Origin: Monodelphis domestica
Taxonomy: Eukaryota; Chordata; Mammalia; Didelphimorphia; Didelphidae
Direction of reading: 5' to 3'
Length of the DNA stretch: 64,000 bases
Assembly: GCF_027887165.1 (NCBI RefSeq)
Contig: NC_077230.1
Location: 338,654,322-338,718,321 of the forward strand
The translations under genes were made by a program, and so were the position numbers. Shown in pieces: positions 22,740 to 33,407 of the stretch (position 1 is its first letter; each line of letters begins with the position of its first letter). The notes under the pieces were generated by a model. It was not told the DNA's origin and made no database searches. It saw only the letters and a list, made by a program, of their open reading frames with translations.

Positions 22740-22934
22740 TCCTTATCTTTGGACAATTATCTGTGAGTTAAGTGCCTGACCTTTGTGCCATACACCTATT
22801 TTATTGCTCTTCGGCTGGGTTTTTAATTTGGGGTCATGTTAGCTGTAAATGGGGATAAGAACAAAGAACCACACTGAGTTGTCATGAGAAGGGAGCAAAT
22901 GAGATAATGTAGTAAAGTGCTAATAGATGCTATT
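22740..22934 (+). repeat. MAR1-like SINE relic, worn
   Basis: Only the 3' part is clear: 'caaatgagataatgtagtaa' then 'agtgctaatagatgctatt'. Confidence 0.45.
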
Positions 22935-23184
22935 GTTCTGTTGTTTGATCTTTTTCAGTGATGTCCGATTCTCCATGACCCCATTTGGGCTTTTCTTGGC
23001 AAAGATACTGGAGCGGTTTGCCATTTCCTTTCCCAGTTCATTTTATAGATGAGGAAACTAAGGCCAAGAAGGTTAAGTAACTTGCGTAGAGTCACAGAGC
23101 AAGGAGGTATCTGAGTCTGGATTTGAACTCAGGTCTTTCTGACTCCAGACCTGTCACTCTATCTACTGCACCACCAAGCTGCCC
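22935..23184 (-). repeat. RTE-tailed SINE with perfect 15-bp duplication
   Basis: 'cttttcttggcaaagatact' to 'gcaccaccaagctgccc', flanked by 'ctaatagatgctatt' (22920-22934 and 23185-23199). The right copy reaches the start of the 5' LTR at 23199. Confidence 0.85.
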
Positions 23185-23198
23185 CTAATAGATGCTAT

Positions 23199-23497
23199 TA
23201 TATAATTGAAAATCTGTTGCCCTAAAAAAAGAACTACATGTCCCAAGAGCCCACTGACTTCCTGTCATTGCATACTTCCTGTAGACAAAGGATAAAGGGT
23301 GTGGGCATTGAGGTTCCTTCTCTCTGATGTAGAATCAACAGTGATGGGGGTGAATGGGGATGGCTAAAAATGGCTGATCAGCCATGGGCATATGATCTTT
23401 ATTTCATATCTACTTTATTCCTTTATTTCTAATTATCTTTAATAAATCTCTTAAAATACAATATTTTTATTATTGAGATTTAATTTTAACTTTTACA
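23199..23497 (+). repeat. 5' LTR of the two-LTR element
   Basis: About 299 bp, aligned along its length with 25235-26096 outside the insertion. It shares the AATAAA-containing 'ctttaataaatctcttaaaa' block near the 3' end. Confidence 0.7.
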
Positions 23498-25234
23498 TTG
23501 ATGGCAACCACTAATCAGAGAAGAACCTCTCAATTTTTTAAGATAGCCTAGATAAATTTTTTTTAAGCCATGTTTCTCCTTCCAAGGCTTTTTGCCCACC
23601 CTACCCACCCTCACAAACTCCAACTCTCTTTGGAGCTGCTGTGTTTTTCTTTTCCTACTTTTTGCTCAGTTGCTTTCTCTTCCTACTGGCCAGGCTATTT
23701 TTAGCTGGGTGACTCATGGTGAAGAAGAAATAAACCTCTTCTCTCACCCAACTGCTTGAGTCCTTCATTCCTTGTTCCTCCTTGCTGCTGACTCTGGCAT
23801 TGCTGATACTGCTTCCTCCTGACCTTCTCAACCCAGATCACTCACCAGGCCCAGCCCCAGCCCCTGGCCCCCAGAAATCCTCCTCCTGATCTTTGGCTCT
23901 ACTCCTAAATCAGCCTCCGCCCTGACCCAACCCTGACCACTATTGCTACCCCTGCTGGGCTGATTGATGCTGCAGAGAAGCTAGGAGTCCTTGGAGTCAC
24001 TCCTCAAGACAGATGGTTAAAAACAACAACAACAACAACAACAAACCAGAGTGTCTTTTTTCTTAGGTAACAATTAGCCTCCTAACTCCCTATGGGGAAA
24101 CTAGCATTTTACCTCATGAGGGACTAGGAGAAGGAAGAGGCTCTTCCAAACAGGAAGTTGATTACAAGCATGGCGTATTCTATGAAAGAGCAGTGCATTG
24201 CCTATTTCAAACAGCTTCTACCATTCATGAGTGCACTGATATTTTTACTTATAGTACCTGAGATTCAGAGGAGAAATTCATCTCCCTGCAATTCTTTGCC
24301 ATTTGGGCCAGCCCAGTTTAAGATTCCTAAAACCCATGTTCTCCCTCACTATGGGAGATCCCACAGTACTGACAAAAGGAATCTCAATGGATAAGGAAAA
24401 AAAGAAACTTTAAAGAGACTGGAGGCTAAATTTTGGGGCCTTTTCAGACTCCAATGTTTTATAAAAACCTCTGTATTTTATTGTATTTTGCTGATTGTTT
24501 TGTTAAAGATTTAATTTTGTTATTTTAAGTTCATATATTAATGTATTCGATACTGTTCTGTTACACTAAGTCATTTTAGTCTACTATGTTTTAACTGTTA
24601 GATATATTGTTACCTTTCCCCTATAGCTACTGAACAAAATATTGTAAAAGCCTATAAACAGTTTTTTTTCCCATTTTTCATTTGCTAATTGTCACATAGA
24701 TGATGGATGAACTCAACCTGGCTAACAACCTTTGGAGAATTTAATGAGCTAAGAATTTAAATGGCAATTCTAAGGGGTCTTCAGAAATAATTTTAATTAA
24801 CTAGTGGTTTCTGAATGGATGGTTTTTTAAAATATGTGTAGTATAAAAATGTTGTATTAAAGGGAGAGAAACAAAGTTTAAAATATTTTTGAGAGTAATT
24901 TTAGGTTAAGAAACTTGCTACCTCTCTGAATCCAGAAAGTGAACTGTTTGGAGAAGGCACCATGAAGATGCCTCCATAGATCATACACTGCACCAGAAGA
25001 TCCAGAGAGAACTTTGGGATGTGGTGATTTGAACTGTGTTGGGTTGAATGCATTTATTTTGTATGCACATTCTTATGCCAAAGGGGACTGCCCCCTAACT
25101 GGATTTTTTTCAATGTGCCTAGCAATCATTGGTTCTGTTCTCTTTGCCTTTTATCCCCAAATTATTGTCATTTCAAAGTTGGTGTGTTTATAAGACCCAT
25201 TGGAGAGACTAGTCTTCTGTAGGCCTCAGGGGAA
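23498..25234 (+). other. Internal region of the two-LTR element
   Basis: Contains a C-rich stretch (about 23580-23940), an AAC microsatellite (24019-24045) and AT-rich sequence. The longest open stretch (24158-24394) resembles no retroviral protein I know. Confidence 0.5.
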
Positions 25235-26096
25235 TGTATAATTGAAAATCTATTGCCCTAAAAAAGAACTACATATCCCAAGAACCCACTGACTTCCTTT
25301 CACTGAATACTTTCTATGCGTTGGTTGTCTCTCGAACCGAGGATGATGATTGTCTTTGTGCATTTTTGTGCACAAAGACACCTGTGCATGAAGATTTAAG
25401 TGGAAAAGTCGATGCACAGAGACAGTCCCACTCTCTCGGCATTGGAAGCCTGGGTCCATTGGCACGAAAAGTCGTTACACCTGGAGACTTCCTCAGCGGC
25501 ATTGAATGGCCATGTTGTCTATTGTGCTCCATCATGCCCTAAGCACTCCACAGTGCCTTGCTGCATCGCCATCTCAGCCGTTGAACCTTCTTTTTGGTTT
25601 CTTCCGCCTGTTCCGCCGAAGCAGTCTTCACATGCTGGGTGAGCAAAGCCCTAGTTCACCAGGGGTCGATGTCGACCCGATGACTACCCTCACAAGGTTT
25701 AGCCGGCCTGTCGAAGCTGTTGCCCGGGGTGTGGCCGCTGCTGCATGCTAGCAGCTACTAGGAGCCACAAGTGAGAGCTAGGTGTCAGATGAGGGTCAGT
25801 GGCTGGAGAGCTGCCCTAGAAGGCCACGACAAGCCCTCCATACCAGAGATATTACCCCTCCCTGAGCACCCCAATATCTATAGACAGAGGATAAAGGGCA
25901 TGGGTGTTGAGGCTCCTTCTCTCTGATGTAGAATCAGCAGTGATGGTGGTGAGTGGGGATGGCTAAAAATGGCTGATCAGCCATGGGCACATGGTCTTTA
26001 TTTTGTATATTCTTCATTCCTTGGTTTCTAATGATCTTTAATAAATCTCTTAAAATATAATATTTTTATTATTGAGATTTAATTTTAACTTTTACA
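25235..26096 (+). repeat. 3' LTR, interrupted
   Basis: Same family as 23199-23497; split by the 559-bp insertion at 25318-25876. Confidence 0.7.
25318..25876. mobile_element. Unclassified CpG-rich insertion with 5-bp duplication
   Basis: The LTR is interrupted exactly here and 'tctat' is repeated on both sides (25313-25317 and 25877-25881). The neighbouring 5' LTR shows the uninterrupted order. The insert is far richer in CpG than its surroundings. Its left part folds: a perfect 12-bp inverted repeat (25351-25362 with 25369-25380, 6-bp loop) and an 8-bp one (25382-25389 with 25412-25419). There is no poly-A tail and no clear open frame. A 5-bp duplication fits an LTR or some DNA transposons. 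Family unknown to me. Confidence 0.6.
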
Positions 26097-26299
26097 TATA
26101 TAAATGTTTATTCCCCACAAAACCTGTAGTCAAAGAGACACAGCATAGCTTGGAGAATTTTAATTAGACTGCTCTTTCTTTCTCTCTTTTACTAATAAAT
26201 AATTATAATTTAATATACAGTTTCCAAGATTAATTTGAATCATTACACCTCTCTTCCCCAGAAGGACCAAAAATACTAGTTCTGAGGGTATTATACCTT

Positions 26300-26545
26300 A
26301 TGCTGGCAATAATAGCTAACAGTAATGTGGAGTTTAAGGTTTACAAAGCACTTTATGTATATTATCTCATTTGTTTCTCACAACAATCCTGGGAGGTAGA
26401 ATCTTATCATCCCCATTTTACAGATGAAGAAACTAAGGTTAAATGAAATTTAAATGACTTGCTCAGGGTCCCACAAAGATAGAATTTGAACTTGTGCATA
26501 TCTTGCCGACTTTAGGTTCAACATTCTGTCCATTATGTCAATTAA
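26300..26545 (-). repeat. MIR-like SINE
   Basis: 'ttacaaagcactttatgtat', 'cccattttacagatgaagaa' and 'gacttgctcagggtcccac'. Confidence 0.65.
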
Positions 26546-26647
26546 ATGATAAGCAGAAATAGTCACTGAAGATTTCTGAGTCTGAGTTGTGGGGAATAGT
26601 GGGTAATGGCTAAGGAAATCAAAACTATGTTTAAGAAATACCAACAT

Positions 26648-26848
26648 GGGGGCAGCTGGGTAGCTCAGTGGATTGAGAGCCAGGCCTAGAGATGGGAGGT
26701 CCTAGGTTCAAATCTGGCCTCAGACATTTCCCAGTTGTGTGACCCTGGGCAAGTCACTTGACCCCCATTGCCTAGCCCTTACCGCTCTTCTGCCTTGGAG
26801 CCAATACAAAGTATTGACTCCAAGACGGAAGGTAAGGGTTTAAAAAAA
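26648..26848 (+). repeat. WSINE1-like SINE with perfect 15-bp duplication
   Basis: Full-length and little changed: 'ggggcagctgggtagctcag' to 'aaggtaagggtttaaaaa', flanked by 'aagaaataccaacat' (26633-26647 and 26849-26863). One of the youngest copies here. Confidence 0.9.
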
Positions 26849-26959
26849 AAGAAATACCAACATTTAGTTTTTCTTGCTTTCTCAATTGGATAGAAGGAGG
26901 TAGAAGCAAGATGTAAATATTCATTTTTTAAAAATAATTTTTAAAAAGAATATCAATTT

Positions 26960-27420
26960 TTTTTTTCAGAAAAAGCTGGAAAGAGCTACATGTACTGATG
27001 CAGAGCAAAGTAAACAGTAACAGCAATATTGTACACCGATCAACTGTAAAAGACTTGGTTATTCTCAGCAATACAATGATCCAGGATAAGTCTGAGGGAC
27101 TGGTGATGGAGAATGCTACCCACCTGCAGACAAAGAATGGGTGGAGTCAGATATAGATCAAAGCATAGGATTTCTCACTATTTCTCAGTTCATTTATGTT
27201 CTTATTTGGGGGTTTTGGTTTTATATGAGTTTTCTCTTATAGAAGTGACCAGTATGGAAGTATGTTTTACATGTTAATTTAGATCAAATTGCTTACCATT
27301 TCTGAGAACGGGGAGGGAAGGGAGGAAGGAAGACAATTTGGATCTTTTAATTTCAGAAAACATATGTGGAAAATTGTTATGTGTAATTGGGAAAATAAAA
27401 TATCTTTGAATGAAAAAAAA
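26960..27420 (+). repeat. 5'-truncated L1 insertion with target duplication
   Basis: L1 3' end with 'ctcagcaatacaatgatcca', 'tttgggggttttggttttat' and a poly-A tail, flanked by 'aaaagaatatcaattt' (about 26944-26959 and 27420-27435). The right copy touches the first base of the 7SL pseudogene. Confidence 0.8.
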
Positions 27421-27435
27421 AAAGAATATCAATTT

Positions 27436-27715
27436 GACCAGATAAGGTGGTTCATGCCCCAAATCCCTACTACCAGGGAGGCTGAGACTGGTGGATTATT
27501 TGAACTGCAAAGTCCTGAGCTTTGACAGGGCTACAGCTGGTTGGGTGTCTATATTAAGTCTAGCAGCAATGTGGTGAGGCCCCAGCCTATGGGGCCACCA
27601 GACTGTTTAAGGAGTGACTCTGATCTTGGCTAGCAATGGATCAGGGAAGCTATTGCCACAGATCAGCAGTAGGCATGGGCCCACTAGCAACCATTCTGCT
27701 TTGAATCCAGATCCT
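27436..27715 (+). pseudogene. 7SL (SRP) RNA pseudogene
   Basis: Decayed copy of the signal recognition particle RNA. It matches 7SL from its first base: 'gaccagataaggtggttc' (GCCGGGCGCGGTGGC), 'cagggaggctgagactgg', 'gttgggtgtctatattaag', 'agcaatgtggtga', 'ggggccaccagactg' and 'gatcagcagtagg'. The Alu domain and most of the S domain are present; the last ~20-30 bases are uncertain. Many substitutions, especially at CpG positions, mark it as old and inactive. An L1 3' end sits directly on its 5' side. Confidence 0.85.
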
Positions 27716-28449
27716 AAAAATGCTGGCGATCACTAATGTTGTCCCCAGGGAGAAAAAAGGCTGGCAGCAAGAAGCAGTGCCCAGGGACCCTCCGATGTGG
27801 GTCAGTTTTTGCATGCTCACAGCTCAAGGGTAGATCTATTAGCTGTTTTGAATTCATTAAAATCCTCCTGCCCCATTCATGAACTCAGTGCCCACTCTCT
27901 TGGCTGGTATTTCTCCTACTGATGGTTGAGTCAGTGGCCTGGAATGCCAATTACTCTATTCAATTCTGCACCTGTGATTGTTTTTTAAAAACTAATGAAT
28001 GAGAAGCACATTTGCAATGGAGAAACTATTTCCAGTACACTTGCTTCCAAGAAGCTGTCCAGGTCTGTGAGCAAGATCATTTGCCCTCGTGGCACAAGGG
28101 GTTTTCTTCCCCCAACAATGATTTATGAGGGTTTATTAAATCCCAGCGACGCTTTAATGGTGATGGAGTGAATGTTGATGTTGCCTCAGATGGACGATGG
28201 CATGGACAGCTTTCTCCCTGCTTGAGGGCAGTCTGGGAATGATGAGGCACAAAGTCTGGTTGGGGATGTGGATGGGATAAGTAGGAGGATGCTGATAGGT
28301 ATGTTACAGCCTGGCCTGGAGGATTTCATGAGGCTTGACAGTGTCACAGCGGAAATCTGGAACCCTCCAGAATCCACAGACTCAGAACAGGTGAAACCAG
28401 AGACCAGAACTTCTTAGTCAAGTGAACAAGTACTGGAGCCATGAAGAAA
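27716..28449. other. Unassigned unique-looking segment
   Basis: No repeat recognised. Mixed composition with blocks such as 'gaatgccaattactctattc' and 'atttatgagggtttattaaa'. Confidence 0.5.
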
Positions 28450-28850
28450 AGCAAAAATAAATCTTGACCACAAGAAGTTCACATTCTAACAGGAGAATTA
28501 ACATGCAAATAATTAAAATGTAGCAGATATATACAGTTAAAAGGGAGATAACCTCAGAGGGAAGATATTGGTAAGAGAATGGGGGAAAGAAGAGAGACAG
28601 GAAAGAGATTGCTAAAGGTGAGATCTGAGCTAAAACTCAAAGAAGTCAGGGAAGCCAGAAGATATAGCCAAGGAAGAAGAGTATTCCAGGCTTTGGGCAT
28701 GGATAGATAAAAAGCAAGGAGTTGGGGAAAGAATGAAGTATTATGTGGAAGGAAGAGCAAGGAAACCAAGTGGGGTGCACTCCTAGGGCCTTGGGATGCT
28801 AATAGGAATGGAACCAGCAGAGGCCAACTTCTGCCCAAAACCCTCTATAT
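28450..28850 (+). repeat. L2 LINE 3' region
   Basis: 'aagaagttcacattctaaca' then 'gtattccaggctttgggcat', in L2 order. Confidence 0.55.
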
Positions 28851-28854
28851 ACTG

Positions 28855-29055
28855 TTATAGTCAGATAGACATCTAAGATGCCAAAGTCATTCACTGCATC
28901 CTGAGGCATCATTAGTCATCCTGACTTTTGCCTTCCTGGACTTTGAATGACTCTGGAAGGGAGAGTGAGACTGAAGACTGCTTCATTTAAATCCAGCTCA
29001 TGCACAAGTCAAGACATCAGCCCTTGGTGTAATTGGTCCTCTTTGAAAATGACAA
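28855..29055 (+). repeat. RTE-type element, 3' part
   Basis: 'ggagagtgagactgaagac', 'gcacaagtcaagacatcag' and 'attggtcctctttgaaaatg' mark the same family. Confidence 0.5.
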
Positions 29056-29129
29056 CAGTTGGGTAGAAAGAACAAAGTCTACATGATCACTTTGGGCCCA
29101 TCTGCAATTTAACTCAAATTCAACAATCA

Positions 29130-29610
29130 GTGGGCTTTTTTGGGTTTTTGTTTTTGTTTTTTTGCTATATAATTTTCTTATTTTTATTTTTTCCAGATTA
29201 CATGTTGATACCACTTTTAATATTTGTTTCTGACATTTTTAATCCATGTTCTCTCCCTCCCTCCCCAATAAGCCAGGCAATATGATATAGATTGTGCATA
29301 AATTATCATACAAACACATTTCCATGTTCTAGAGAAACTAGAGAAAAATTCATAGAGAAAATAAAGGGAAGAACAATATGCTTCAGTCTGCATTGAGACT
29401 CCATTTTTTCCTTCGATGGTGATGGATATGCTTTTTTTTTTTATCATTAGACCTTTGGAGTTATCCTGGGTCCTTGCCTTATTGACAATAGTGAGAGTCA
29501 TTTATAAATGATGATCATACTCTATTGTTGTTACTGTGTACAACATTCTCCTGGTTCTGCTCACTTCACTTTGCATCACTTCATACAAATCTTTCTAGGA
29601 TTTGTGTGTG
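29130..29610 (-). repeat. L1 3' region
   Basis: Reverse L1: 'tttttccagattacatgtt', 'ctctccctccctcccc', 'cagtctgcattgagactcc', 'ctcctggttctgctcacttc'. Confidence 0.75.
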
Positions 29611-29644
29611 TGTATGTGTGTGTAATCAATTTGTTTGCCTCGAT

Positions 29645-29725
29645 AATCAATTATTAAATGCCTACTATATATGAGGCACTATGCTAGACTTAGAAATGGA
29701 GATAGAACTAAACTCACCCTGCCGT
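29645..29725 (+). repeat. L2 fragment
   Basis: 'aaatgcctactatatatgag' then 'gcactatgctagac'. Confidence 0.5.
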
Positions 29726-29734
29726 TCAACATGG

Positions 29735-30220
29735 CATAATTAATAGCATCCTGAGTTGAGAGTAAGAAGGAAGTAAGTTCAAATCTTCACTTAGGCATTT
29801 ACTAGGCATATGACCACAAGCTATCACTTAGCCTCTCTCTTTCTATAAAATGGGAATAATAATATTTCCAACTATCTGAATAGAACCGTTTTCAATATCA
29901 AATGAGATAATGTATGGAATTTGTTGTTCAGTTGTTTTCCAATCGTGTCTGATTTTTCTGTAGCCCCATTTGAGGTTTTCTTGGCAAAGATATTGGAGTG
30001 GCTCCAGCTTGTTTGACAAAAGAGGAACTGAGGCAAACAGGGCTAAGTGACTAGCCCAGGGTCACATAGCTAGTAAATGTCTGAGTCCAGATTTGAACTC
30101 ATAAAGGTGAGTTAAAACTCAACTCTTCCTGACTCCAGGTCCAGCATGCTAACTACTGAATCACCTATGCCTCAATGTTTGGTAAGCACACTATAAATGT
30201 GAGCTATTATATTACACGAG
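29735..30220 (+). repeat. MAR1-like SINE, host of an RTE-tailed SINE
   Basis: 'tctttctataaaatgggaat' to 29921, resuming 'aagcacactataaatgtgag' after 30172. Confidence 0.6.
29922..30172 (-). repeat. RTE-tailed SINE inside a MAR1-like SINE
   Basis: 'tttgttgttcagttgttttc' to 'aactactgaatcacctatgc'; host SINE text on both sides. Confidence 0.7.
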
Positions 30221-30269
30221 AGAAAGACATGTATTCAGATAAATCAATGGAAAATATATATATAAAGTA

Positions 30270-30880
30270 ATTAGGGGAGAAAGTAACAAGAGCACTCAAA
30301 ACTAGGGAGATCAGGAAGGTCTCTGTGTTGATCTGGACTTGAAAGGAAATTAGAGATTGCAAGAGGCAGAGGTAAAGAGGAGAAAATACTACAGTCATAG
30401 GAGACAACCTGTACAAAGGCTTGGAGGTGGGAGATGTCATGTAATATCTATAAAATAGCAAGTTGATCATTTTGGCTGTAATATTTTTTGTGAGGTGGAA
30501 TTATGTGAAAGTAGCCTAGAAAGAGAGAACCACAAAGTCATTGAATCAGAGCTGGAGGGGATCTTTGAGATCATATAGCTCAACTTCCTTATCTTATAAA
30601 TTAGAAGCAGAAGCCCAGAGAGATTCACAAGCAGAGTTTGTCAGTGGCAGATCGAGGATTCTGAGTTGATCTTAGAAAGAACACCAAATTAATTGGAAAC
30701 AGATTATCAGGGCTTTTAAATACTGTACAGAAGAGTTTACATTTTATCCAAGATGTAATGGGGAGGTACAGAAGTCAGTAGACATTTGTTAAATGCTTAA
30801 TGGAGATACAAATACAAAAAGGAAAATCCCTGACCTTACAATAGAATGAGAGAAGACAACATATAAAAGGAAGTTAGAAA
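30270..30880 (+). repeat. L2 LINE 3' region with MIR-like insertion
   Basis: L2 text 'gtacaaaggcttggaggtgg' and 'gagtttacattttatccaag'; a reverse MIR-like SINE occupies about 30527-30665. Confidence 0.5.
30527..30665 (-). repeat. MIR-like SINE
   Basis: 'cattgaatcagagctggagg' and 'agcagaagcccagagagatt'. Confidence 0.5.
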
Positions 30881-31232
30881 TCTGGGGGAGGAAGCAGGTA
30901 TGAAGGGCAGGATGGAGAAGTCCAAAGAACCCCAGAAACAGAACAGCTGGTGGAAAATGGGGTGAATGGTCTGCTTGGGCTCCTCCTTAAACAAAAGTTT
31001 AGTTCCATGGCTCTGCTTTCCAATCATAGCATCCAATCAAAGGGCCAGAGGGCTCTGATGAGATGTGAGTACCAAGTATGATCCAATCATGAAAGATAAT
31101 GAGATTACCCAGTGATGAATTTCCTCAGGCATAAAGACATGATGGACAAATCCAAAAGCAGTGTGACTGTTAGTAAGTGGGGGTGGGTGGGTAAGGAGGG
31201 GAGTCTTTGTTGAACTCCTCCTGAAATAGAGG

Positions 31233-31429
31233 TGGTTTTTTTTTTAACCCTTACCTTCCGTCTTTACTGTGTATTGGCTCCAAGGCAGAAGAGTGGTAAG
31301 GGCTAGGCAAGGTGGGTCAAGTGACTTGCCTAGGGTCACACAGCTGGGAAGTGTCTGAGGCCAGAGTTGAACCTAGGACTTTCCATCTCTAGACTTGGCA
31401 CTCAATCCACTGAGCTACCCAGCTGCCCC
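31233..31429 (-). repeat. WSINE1-like SINE with 12-bp duplication
   Basis: Poly-T, 'aacccttaccttccgtcttt', ending 'gagctacccagctgcccc', flanked by 'ctgaaatagagg' (31221-31232 and 31430-31441). Confidence 0.9.
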
Positions 31430-31689
31430 CTGAAATAGAGGCTTTAGAAGTTGTGGTCCTGCCCTCCATTCAGAGGATCCAATCAGAGGGATCAAGGGTG
31501 CTGCTGAGATTTAGGACAAGGCAGATTTAATCTTGGAAGAGAGTAAAATTTCCCTATGACAGTTATTCTGAGATGCAAAGATTCTTGAGCCCCAGAGAAA
31601 TGTAGTCAGATTTGTTCTAGAGGAGATTCTTATTCAGGTATAAATTGAACAAGATGGCCTCCTAGATTCCTCTTAATTCTGAAATTCAA

Positions 31690-31980
31690 AGAATCAAAAG
31701 ATCTGAGTTCATGTTCCACTTCTACTCTTCATCAGCTATGTGAACCTGTGGAATCATAGGTTTTAGTGTGGGAGGCAGCCTCAGAAATTATCCAGTACTT
31801 AGCACAATACATGGCACATGGTAAGTAGGCAGTTAATAAGGATTTGTTGATTAATTGATTAACCTAGTCCTTTCTCTTTTTTTTCAGAGGAGGGAAGAAG
31901 ATCACACAGGTGGTAAGGAGCAGAAGGGGATTCAAACCCCAACTCTTCTAACTTAAAGTCCAGGGCTCTTTCTATAATAC
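31690..31980. repeat. MIR-like SINEs with L2 3' end between
   Basis: A + fragment ('tcatcagctatgtgaacctg'), then a - piece (31750-31980) split at 31797-31862 by 'cacaatacatggcacatggt'. Confidence 0.45.
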
Positions 31981-31984
31981 TAGA

Positions 31985-32085
31985 ACACTAGTCAACAGCT
32001 GTTTGTTAAATGCCTTCAATATGCCAAGCACTGGACTAAGTACTGGAGATACAAATACAAATAAAAAAGGAAGTCCCTGCCTGTA
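31985..32085 (+). repeat. L2 fragment
   Basis: 'tgccaagcactggactaagt' then 'ggaagtccctgcctg'. Confidence 0.5.
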
Positions 32086-33407
32086 AAATGGGGATAATAA
32101 TACACCAAGCCACCAAACTGCTTCACAAGTCCATTGTGATCAAATGAAATCATAATCTCTGAGTCCAAATTCATCTCTCGTCCACTGTGCTATAAATGCA
32201 GGAAGTGAATTAGTCATGCATGAAGAGTGAAGCACAGCAAACAAATTGTCAGTCTTTGGGCTTCTTAGGTACCGGCTGGCATCCTTACAATGCCAAGGAA
32301 TCCAAAAAAATGGCTGCCACCAAGTTGAGCGATGGAACCTTGGTGGATTTGTGGAAGAAAACCAGTAAAAGTCTTCCTGGGATGAGAGGGTCTAGATATG
32401 TTGTGATCCACATAGTAGGGAGAAATTCCCATATCAGTGACAGACATGCTGAAAATATTGAAGGTCATACCCATATCAGGAAAACTAGCAAATATGGGCT
32501 CTGAATCTAACCTCTGAAATGCTAGGCAAAAAAGGGAAGAAAATTTGTCTTCTCTCAGACATTTCCCACGTTTTGCAGGAGTCTGATAAACCAGAGATCT
32601 TTCACTTGGGCAATAGCTTGTCTTGGCAGACTGTATGCTACCTCTCACAGGTTCCCTTAAAAACAGGAATGTAAATTGATTGAGCATGCAAAATTGAAAA
32701 TAAATTAGTCATGTTGGGAGGAAATTTTTCAAGTATGCAAATTAGAAAGAGAAATTAGTTCATTCGGGTTGACCATTTTGCCTTAGGAATTTCGTTTTAA
32801 CAACTTCTAATATTAAATCACATCACACACCATAGGCAGACAGGCAGAAAAGCTGTCTACCCAGAAGGGAGAAGAATGGGGCTAAGGTTATCAAAGGAAG
32901 TACACACGTACACCCACATAAGACACACACAAACACACGCACGCACAGAATATTGCGTAGAGAAGAGACAGCTGCAACTTGCAGTGAATATCCCTCCAGA
33001 AAGAGAGGACAGAGCAATAAAGACTCTTTCCCAGGATGCTACTGAACCTTTATTGCTGAAGCAAGTGCATCAGAGCTCCTGGTTAGAGAGAGAAAACAAG
33101 AGCAGACATGTTTTCCAGGAAAGGTCTTTTAGGAAGGGGAGCTGTTGGATTCTGAGCCTCTAATTCCTTAGAAAGAGAGAAAAGAGAAAGAGCAAAAGAG
33201 AGGGAGGGGAAGTGTCCTCTGAACTCTTCTCCAAATTAGAAAGGAAGAAAAGAAGAAATAAAAACAGATAACATTATTCTCCCTAAAAAAAAGAAGCAGT
33301 AGCTGCAAGTAAAATAGCAAGTAATAAGGAAGAGAAAAAATACCTTGCCTTCAGCTTTCATAGTATATGGATATAAGAGTAGGGTCAAAATTGCCTTACC
33401 CCCTCTT
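32086..33407. other. Unassigned; a CA-type run and possible LTR text
   Basis: CA-rich run at 32902-32948. 'agcaataaagactctttccc' (33015) is LTR-like but no ends were found. The 140-codon reverse frame at 32265-32687 matches nothing I know. Confidence 0.35.

Larger units (their letters stand above)
23199..26096 (+). mobile_element. Short two-LTR retroelement fossil
   Basis: Two direct repeats of about 290-300 bp (23199-23497 and 25235-26096, the second carrying an insertion) bracket about 1.7 kb of internal sequence. Both end ..ttttaacttttaca; the 3' copy starts TGTATAATTG after a purine-rich 'caggggaa'. The first internal bases include 'tgatggcaacca', which could be a primer-binding region. 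By eye the LTRs differ at roughly a tenth of positions, suggesting an age of tens of millions of years. No recognisable gag, pol or env was seen, so it looks like a non-autonomous or heavily reduced copy, probably class I (ERV1-like). Confidence 0.65.

Noticed and set aside
24158-24394. 78-codon open frame inside the short LTR element as a viral gene remnant
   Set aside because: Too short and without a recognisable retroviral motif.
25321-25751. Overlapping open frames in the CpG-rich insertion
   Set aside because: Several frames on both strands are open because of GC content; none resembles a known protein.
26648-26720. tRNA gene suggested by the 'gtagctcagtgg' and 'ggttcaaatc' boxes
   Set aside because: These A- and B-box-like motifs are the tRNA-derived head of WSINE1-like SINEs, repeated many times in the window; no cloverleaf of a real tRNA.
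32265-32687. 140-codon open frame on the minus strand
   Set aside because: No recognisable protein; composition ordinary; no gene context.
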